Assembly: GCF_947496485.1 (NCBI RefSeq)
Contig: NZ_CANMCZ010000001.1
Span: 863,596 to 927,595, forward strand
Reading direction: 5' to 3'
DNA: 64,000 bases
Source: an uncultured Winogradskyella sp.
GTDB taxonomy: Bacteria; Bacteroidota; Bacteroidia; Flavobacteriales; Flavobacteriaceae
In this document: positions 59,241-64,000 of the stretch, piece by piece
How the letters are laid out: each line of letters opens with the position of its first letter
Position numbering within the stretch: position 1 is the stretch's first letter
Translations under genes and position numbers: made by a program
Notes under the pieces: model-generated
Database searches by the model: none
The model's input: only the letters and a program-made list of their open reading frames with translations
Told to the model about the DNA's origin: nothing

Positions 59241-61655
59241 CTAGTCTTTTTTGGTATCTGCAACTTGAAAAACTATTGGTAATGAGTAAGCAACATTTAC
59301 AGTCTCACCTTTGTGTTGCCCAGGAATAAATTGTGGTAACATTTTAATGACTCTGATAGCCTCAGTCTCTAAACCTGGATGTGATGCTCTCGCCTTTAAC
59401 GTTGCCACACTACCTTCTTTATTAATAGTAAAAGACACAAATATTTTTTGTCTACCTGTAATACCAAGCTCCTTTGCTAAATTGGTTTTAAAATTTTTAC
59501 CAACGAATTTATTAATAGCAGCTGATGTACAGTCTTTTCGTTGCAAGGCACTATTTAATGATTCACACTCTGTTAGATAAGGAGCAACTTCAACTACACT
59601 ATATGGTATGAGATCTAATTTTGTTGAATCTTTTTGAGCACTAGCTTCTAACTGCTCAATATACTTATCGTAATTCTTTGTTCTTAAACTATCCGATCTA
59701 TTTTTTAATTTCTCTTTTAAAGCATCAATCTGTTCGCTTAGTTTCACTACCACAGGATTTTTATCACTAGAATTCTTTAAAACACGATCTCTTTCAGCAA
59801 CTAGTTCTTTATAGGATTTAGCCACTTCGTCTTTATCGCCTTTTACCTCAAAAACAATAGGTAATGAATAAGGAACCGTCACCTTTTTTCCTTTTTGTTT
59901 TCCTGGTACAAATTTTGGTAACATTTTAAGTACACGTTTTGTCTCTTCCTCTAAAGCTTTACTTGGACCTCTCGCTTTAATATCCTTAACATTACCTTCT
60001 TTGTCAATTTTAAACTGAGCAAAAATTCGTTTTCTACCTGGACTTAAACTATCCGCAATTTTTGTATTAAAGTTTTTACCAACGTATTTGTTTACAAATT
60101 GAGTCATACAGTTTTTGCGATCTTGATTTGATGTTAAATCGTCGCATTCCTTTAAAGTAGGTACTATTTCCACTACTGAAAATGGAACTTCTACAGACTC
60201 GTCGATTTCTTGGATTTCAACAATTTCATTTGCAGACTTGTTTGGAGAATCAATAACCAATGTGGATGTTCCGTCTGTAACCATTAACTTTTTAAAATAG
60301 CTATCTGTTTCGAGTTGTTTCATTAAGCCATTAAAACGTTTGTGTTCTTCTTCCGTTTTATTAGCTGCATCCTTTACAAATAACTTTAATATTCCATCTT
60401 GAGTATTAGACTCCCATCTTTCTTTTTCTTCTTTTTTGTTTTTAAAAACTTTAAAATCTTCATAAGTTTTAAACTTATCCATTCTCATAAGATTAGTAGA
60501 ATCAATAACATCTTGTGTCAATGTCCCTTCCTCAGACTTTCTTTCTATTATTCCATCTGCAATATATTGACCATATGCTTTCAATTTTAAGAACTCTTTT
60601 CTAGAGGGTAAATATTTAATAATTTTGTCTTTTGAAAATCCTGCGTATTCTGAAATCTCAAAAAAAGTAGATCCATTCTTTTCCATCATAACAAACTCAT
60701 TATAGTACTTTTCTATCAACTCCTCATCTGTCAATTCTTGACTGACAACATTTTCTTGTTTTTCTTTCTGCTGTGCCCTAACCTCAGTTGAAGTATAAAT
60801 TAACATCCCAAAAACCATAGGAATAAGTAAGGCATATTTTAAGAGATTAAGTTCCTTAGATTTTGATTTTTGTAACATAGCGATTCGTTTTTTGATTAAT
60901 GATTTTTTGAAAAATGTATTGGTGAAAGAGACATGGTTAACATCGAATACCTGATTGAGTAAACTTTGATAATAATCTGCCTTTCCATTTTGTTTTACAG
61001 CCTTAGCATCGGCAATATATTCGTGCAATTCTTTAATTCTGTTTTGATAGATATAGACTAATGGATTAAACCAGAATAGAACTCTTAGTAGTTCAAAAAA
61101 GAGTAGATCTAGAGTATGTAAGTCTTTAATATGAACTAGCTCGTGTTTGTATATTGTTGGCTTTTCGGTTTCAGGTATGCGTTCACCAAGAAAAATAGTA
61201 TTGAAAAATGAAAATGCAGCACTACTTTTAATAAGATTAACAATGAGCACATTTCCCTTCCAACGTTTTGGATTATTAAATTTTAACCAATAGAGTTTTG
61301 TTATTTTAATTATGAAAATGAGTGTTGTAATAGCTATTCCTGCCAATAAAACAGATTGCCAAATAGGTGTTTGCGGTTGCTCAATGATAATACCTGCTTG
61401 CTCTGCAATTTGAACATCCAACGTAGTTGGAGTTTTAGTTCCTATAAAAACTTCTGGTAGTTGTATGACGAAATCCTTTGTCGTTATCTCTTTTAGTTCA
61501 GGAAACTTAATAAAGGGCAATACAAGGGACAAAACAGAACTGATTAATAAATAAGCTCTATTGTAGTTAAAGAACGTTTCGCGTTTTAAGAACAAATCAT
61601 AAACCAATAAAAACAAGGCTTGAAATGCGATGATTTGAAGAATAGTGTACAGCAT
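59241..61655 (-). CDS. M56 (BlaR1-type) sensor metallopeptidase with two TonB-C-like domains
   Basis: An 804-aa membrane protein. ATG 61655 (two bases after the BlaI stop) is preferred over TTG 61673. Four membrane segments and the zinc motif HELVH (TIYKHELVHIKDLHTLDLL) mark the M56 peptidase. After a further membrane segment, periplasmic regions include two similar TonB-C-like domains, about 505-620 and 690-800: RKRIFAQFKIDKEGNVKDIKA and RQKIFVSFTINKEGSVATLK, each with MLP.F.PG..KG and YSLPIVF. It presumably senses an envelope signal and cleaves the BlaI-like repressor at 61657. The signal is unknown. Confidence 0.87.
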   Translation of the reverse strand: MLYTILQIIAFQALFLLVYDLFLKRETFFNYNRAYLLISSVLSLVLPFIKFPELKEITTKDFVIQLPEVFIGTKTPTTLDVQIAEQAGIIIEQPQTPIWQSVLLAGIAITTLIFIIKITKLYWLKFNNPKRWKGNVLIVNLIKSSAAFSFFNTIFLGERIPETEKPTIYKHELVHIKDLHTLDLLFFELLRVLFWFNPLVYIYQNRIKELHEYIADAKAVKQNGKADYYQSLLNQVFDVNHVSFTNTFFKKSLIKKRIAMLQKSKSKELNLLKYALLIPMVFGMLIYTSTEVRAQQKEKQENVVSQELTDEELIEKYYNEFVMMEKNGSTFFEISEYAGFSKDKIIKYLPSRKEFLKLKAYGQYIADGIIERKSEEGTLTQDVIDSTNLMRMDKFKTYEDFKVFKNKKEEKERWESNTQDGILKLFVKDAANKTEEEHKRFNGLMKQLETDSYFKKLMVTDGTSTLVIDSPNKSANEIVEIQEIDESVEVPFSVVEIVPTLKECDDLTSNQDRKNCMTQFVNKYVGKNFNTKIADSLSPGRKRIFAQFKIDKEGNVKDIKARGPSKALEEETKRVLKMLPKFVPGKQKGKKVTVPYSLPIVFEVKGDKDEVAKSYKELVAERDRVLKNSSDKNPVVVKLSEQIDALKEKLKNRSDSLRTKNYDKYIEQLEASAQKDSTKLDLIPYSVVEVAPYLTECESLNSALQRKDCTSAAINKFVGKNFKTNLAKELGITGRQKIFVSFTINKEGSVATLKARASHPGLETEAIRVIKMLPQFIPGQHKGETVNVAYSLPIVFQVADTKKD

Positions 61656-61656
61656 A

Positions 61657-62016
61657 TTACTTATTTTTATCAATTTCGTTTAATAAAGTCTCAATGTCTT
61701 TGACATCGACATCATTCTTCTGAACAAAAAATGACACCATACTTTTAAATGAACCTTGAAAATAGTTGTCTACCAACTTATTTATAGATTGGTTACTATA
61801 AGATTCTTTAGCTACAATAGGAAAATAAACGTGTCCTTTCCCCTTTTTTTCATAATCAACAAAACCTTTAGACTCTAATATTCTCACAATTGTAGAAACT
61901 GTATTATAAGCTGGTTTCGGCTCTGGTAAGGTTTCAATTACAGCTTTAACATTTGCTTTTTTAAGTTGCCATAAAGCTTGCATTATTTCTTCTTCTGCTT
62001 TTGTTAGTTGTTTCAT
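61657..62016 (-). CDS. BlaI/MecI/CopY-family transcriptional repressor (second)
   Basis: A 119-aa winged-helix repressor: MKQLTKAEEEIMQALWQLKK, then recognition AYNTVSTIVRILESKGFVDY. The start at 62016 matches the aligned start of the first BlaI; ATG 62022 is an alternative. It is encoded just before the second M56 protease (1 nt, TAA-T-ATG), the same layout as the first pair. Its candidate operator is the perfect palindrome at 62042-62075, which differs from the operators of the first system, so the two repressors may not cross-talk. Confidence 0.93.
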   Translation of the reverse strand: MKQLTKAEEEIMQALWQLKKANVKAVIETLPEPKPAYNTVSTIVRILESKGFVDYEKKGKGHVYFPIVAKESYSNQSINKLVDNYFQGSFKSMVSFFVQKNDVDVKDIETLLNEIDKNK

Positions 62017-62034
62017 AATCATGTTTTCAATATT

Positions 62035-62092
62035 CAAATATAACTAATTATTTAGTTTAAACTAAATAATTAGTTGAAAAAATGTAACTTTG
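62035..62092. promoter_or_regulatory. divergent promoters and 34-bp perfect palindrome (BlaI operator)
   Basis: AACTAATTATTTAGTTT (62042-62058) is followed directly by its exact reverse complement (62059-62075), a 34-bp perfect palindrome that contains two ACTA-n6-TAGT dyads (62043-62056, 62061-62074). The minus-strand -7 box TATATTTG (62042 to 62035) abuts it, and the plus-strand -7 box TAACTTTG (62085-62092) for the DUF456 gene lies 9 nt beyond. The palindrome covers both upstream promoter regions, so a BlaI-type repressor could control both genes. Confidence 0.8.
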
Positions 62093-62133
62093 GTCTGTTT
62101 ATTGCGTCATATAAATGAATTTAAATTATTTAT

Positions 62134-62631
62134 ATGGAAATTTTCTTGGTGCTTGTAGCACTGCTTTTAATGATTTTGGGTATTATTGGTAGCTTTTTAC
62201 CTGTATTACCTGGGCCACTCACAAGTTGGGCTGGTCTATTGGTTCTTCATTTTACTGAAGGAGTACAATTAAGTCAGACGTTTTTAATTGTTACGCTTTT
62301 GGTAGCAATATTTATATATGTTTTAGACTATATCATACCTGCTCTGGGAACCAAACGCTTCGGTGGCAGTAGAGCCGGAATGATTGGTACTACACTTGGT
62401 TTAATTATTGGATTGCTCTCCCCTATTCCTTTCGGAATAATAATTGGTCCATTTATAGGTGCTTTAATCGGAGAGATGGTTCATAGAAACGATATGGAAA
62501 AAGCTTTGAAAGCAGCCTTTGGCTCATTCTTAGGTTTTATAGCCTCTACGTTTTTAAAATTTATTGTAGCTATAGTTTTTCTAGGGTTTTTTATCGTAAA
62601 ATTATCAGAACACAATGCCAATTGGTTTTAA
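62134..62631 (+). CDS. DUF456 membrane protein
   Basis: A 165-aa membrane protein with three to four helices and the DUF456 pattern: LLLMILGIIGSFLPVLPGPLTS, IYVLDYIIPALGTKRFGGSR, GIIIGPFIGALIGEMVHR. Glycine-rich helices resemble a glycine-zipper membrane channel or carrier. Function unknown. It is divergent from the second blaI, sharing the palindromic control region, which suggests joint regulation. Confidence 0.85.
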   Translation: MEIFLVLVALLLMILGIIGSFLPVLPGPLTSWAGLLVLHFTEGVQLSQTFLIVTLLVAIFIYVLDYIIPALGTKRFGGSRAGMIGTTLGLIIGLLSPIPFGIIIGPFIGALIGEMVHRNDMEKALKAAFGSFLGFIASTFLKFIVAIVFLGFFIVKLSEHNANWF

Positions 62632-62649
62632 TAACCATTTCATTTAATA

Positions 62650-62747
62650 CAAAGAAAAAACCTAGTACCATAAATGCTACTAGGTTTAATATTCTTGCTA
62701 TTAACTCAACAATTACTTAAAAAAGGGATTAATTAACTCTTGTTGAC
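62650..62747 (-). ncRNA. possible small RNA between the NarL-type regulator and DUF456
   Basis: On the minus strand a -7-like box TATATTTA (62760 to 62753) follows a pair of direct repeats. Transcription would run ~98 nt to a strong terminator: stem AAACCTAGTA/TACTAGGTTT (62658-62687) then TTTTTTCTT. No ORF is present. The layout (regulator gene, repeats, -7, short RNA, terminator) parallels the RNA at 41865. It could simply be the 3' region of the regulator transcript. Confidence 0.3.
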
Positions 62748-62781
62748 TTGTGTAAATATATAGAAGTGACTTTACTTTTTG

Positions 62782-62820
62782 CTGTGGAAAAACCGCAGAC
62801 TTACTGTGGAAAAACCGTAG
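62782..62820. repeat. 22-bp-spaced direct repeats with internal dyads
   Basis: CTGTGGAAAAACCGCAG (62782-62798) and CTGTGGAAAAACCGTAG (62804-62820), identical at 16 of 17 positions, repeat at a 22-bp step. Each is an imperfect dyad CTGTGG-n5-CCGCAG, a form expected for a dimeric helix-turn-helix regulator such as the NarL-type protein at 62889. Confidence 0.7.
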
Positions 62821-62861
62821 TTTTCTTATTTGATAGTATCTACGATAATTTTTTTTACCTA

Positions 62862-62879
62862 AAAAAAGTGCACTTTTTT
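62862..62879. terminator. short A/T-rich palindrome after the NarL-type gene
   Basis: AAAAAAGTG followed by CACTTTTTT, a perfect 18-bp palindrome 9 nt after the regulator stop codon. It could be a weak terminator, though the loop would be minimal. Confidence 0.4.
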
Positions 62880-62888
62880 AGCTTTTTT

Positions 62889-63557
62889 TTATAAATAACC
62901 TTTTTCACGAGCCTCTTTTAACAAGGTTTCATCTTTTCCGTCATCAACCGAAAACAATACTTTAAGCTGTTTTTTTCGTTTTTCGATAGCACTTGTGGAA
63001 ATATTGATATACTCATTTAGGCTTTTAGTTTTTATACCTTGAGATAATAAGTGTAAAATTTTACGATTGATATCATCTACATAAATTTCGCTAGAAATTG
63101 TTTTCTTCATGTAGTTGCTTACTGTGCTACTGTAATATGGTGGTGATTTTAGAATTTGCTGAAAACCATCAGCAAGTTCCATCGATGTTAAATCACTTTT
63201 TATAAGAAAACCATCTGGACTAATTTCCTTGATTATATTATGAATTCTGAAGGATTCATTAAACATGGTGAGTATTACTATCTTAGATCTAGGCATTAAT
63301 TTTTTTGCCAATAGGGCTAAATCTTCTCCAGAAGCATATTTACCATCTTCTGATCCAGGTAAACTGATATCAAAAAAACAGACGTCATAAGGGTATTTTT
63401 TCGATGCTTGTTCTATCATAGTTACTGCCTCATCGCAGTTATTTGCAGTATCTATGTGTAAGGTTTGATCTTCTTGTTTTGTAGCAATTAACACATTTTG
63501 GTAGCCCTCAATAATTATCGGGTGGTCATCTACCATTAAAATGTTGATATGGTTCAT
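62889..63557 (-). CDS. NarL/FixJ-type response regulator
   Basis: A 222-aa response regulator. The receiver domain has acidic VDDHPI and Asp in CFFDISLPGSEDG, and Lys in GFLIKSDLTS. A LuxR-type helix-turn-helix follows at ~155-222: REILHLLSQGIKTKSLNEYIN style segment (DINRKILHLLSQGIKTKSLN) with ISTSAIEKRKKQLKVLF. It overlaps the kinase gene upstream by 4 nt. The dyad repeats at 62782-62820 lie just downstream and could be its target. Confidence 0.9.
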   Translation of the reverse strand: MNHINILMVDDHPIIIEGYQNVLIATKQEDQTLHIDTANNCDEAVTMIEQASKKYPYDVCFFDISLPGSEDGKYASGEDLALLAKKLMPRSKIVILTMFNESFRIHNIIKEISPDGFLIKSDLTSMELADGFQQILKSPPYYSSTVSNYMKKTISSEIYVDDINRKILHLLSQGIKTKSLNEYINISTSAIEKRKKQLKVLFSVDDGKDETLLKEAREKGYL

Positions 63558-64000
63558 ATTGATTGATTTGTGTAGGGAATTTTAACATTAACTTGTGTAC
63601 CATTTTCTGGCTGGGACGTAAAAGTGATGCTTCCGTTAATATCTTCAACACGAGAATGCATGTTTTTTAGACCAATGCCTTTCTTACCTTTAGAAGTATC
63701 AAAACCTTCTCCATCATCAATGACACCTAAGCAAATTACGTCTTTTTCAAGTGAAATACTAATTTTTATCTTTTTTGCCTTGGCATGTTTATAGATGTTT
63801 TGCATAGACTCTTGAATGATTCTATAAAAATTGATTTTGGTTTTATTAGACACTAAATCCCAACTGATATCATCAGTATAGTTAAACTCATGTTGCAAGC
63901 CATAGGCTTGACATTGATTTTCAATAAGTTCAGTAACAATATCCATAAACCCAGAACCTGAAACAAAATCGGTATTTAGCTCATGAGATATTTTTCTAAT
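63554..64000 (-). CDS. histidine kinase, C-terminal part (N-terminus beyond window)
   Basis: The visible 148 residues are the end of a HisKA_3-type (NarX/DegS-like) kinase. The H-box lies at the edge: RKISHELNTDF. The ATPase domain has FYRIIQESMQNIYKHAKAKK (N-box), VIDDGEGFDTSKGKKGIGLKNM and the closing INGSITFTSQPENGTQVNVKIP. The frame is open to the window end, so the gene is 5'-truncated and an internal Met at 63946 is not its start. It forms a kinase-regulator pair with the NarL-type gene. Confidence 0.9.
   Translation of the reverse strand: MRKISHELNTDFVSGSGFMDIVTELIENQCQAYGLQHEFNYTDDISWDLVSNKTKINFYRIIQESMQNIYKHAKAKKIKISISLEKDVICLGVIDDGEGFDTSKGKKGIGLKNMHSRVEDINGSITFTSQPENGTQVNVKIPYTNQSI

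Overview
The window is low-GC DNA of a marine-type Flavobacteriaceae bacterium (Bacteroidota). The evidence is a SusC/SusD glycan-utilisation locus, type IX secretion sorting domains, BlaI/M56 gene pairs, families common in Flavobacteriia (DUF4407, DUF4230, PTPS-related membrane proteins) and many promoters of the Bacteroidota form with a TAnnTTTG -7 box. No ribosomal RNA, phage, transposase or CRISPR array was seen. One tRNA (Leu, UAG) is present. The window cuts the first gene (SusC) at its 5' end and the last gene (a histidine kinase) at its N-terminal part.

Layout. 1-9650: alpha-glucan utilisation locus (SusC, SusD, two SusE/F-like lipoproteins, a secreted GH13 amylase). 9649-14276 (minus strand): six-gene carrier-protein cluster (adenylation enzyme, formyltransferase, two ACPs, ketosynthase III, NeuD-type acyltransferase), probably making an unusual acyl group for a sugar. 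14587-17413: GH53 galactanase, tRNA-Leu, M20 dipeptidase. 17464-20542: BlaI repressor and M56 sensor protease with operators lying on the promoter. 20610-23987: DUF4407 protein, small lipoprotein, STAS protein, a frameshifted DUF1272 pseudogene and PhnA. 24047-37921: exopolysaccharide-type locus (ManA, a degenerate GT2, a response-regulator/GT2 fusion, a GT-C-like membrane protein, an Ig-like protein, a membrane-anchored glycosidase, GT4, flippase, STAS protein, TPR/beta-barrel protein). 37929-38860: a structured repeat and a SUKH gene, looking like a cassette. 39112-48845: T9SS-exported protein and a complete sensory phosphorelay (CheY, H-NOX, PAS kinase, FIST protein, second kinase, HPt, LytTR regulator). 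48991-53789: ruvC-hemW operon. 53817-57584: membrane and glycosyltransferase genes. 57581-62092: second BlaI/M56 system, here with TonB-like domains. 62134-64000: DUF456 protein and a NarL-type two-component pair.

The most interesting signal is regulatory. A roughly 13-bp unit, close to TCGACGAATGGTA, recurs in direct repeats at 21-bp (once 22-bp) steps in seven intergenic regions between 26.8 and 49 kb. In five of them the unit nearest the promoter starts exactly 30 nt from the first base of a TAnnTTTG-like -7 box on the opposite strand. The transcription units so marked are the REC-GT2/pseudo-GT2/manA operon, GT4, STAS/flippase (weaker -7), the T9SS protein, a short terminated RNA, the whole H-NOX/FIST/kinase/HPt/LytTR operon, and a small membrane protein. 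Spaced direct repeats of this kind are the known binding mode of LytTR domains, and the operon encodes a LytTR regulator. I infer an autoregulated circuit in which H-NOX and FIST (NosP-like) sensors, possibly of nitric oxide, feed a phosphorelay that switches an exopolysaccharide or surface programme, both by transcription and possibly through the receiver domain fused to the polysaccharide GT2.
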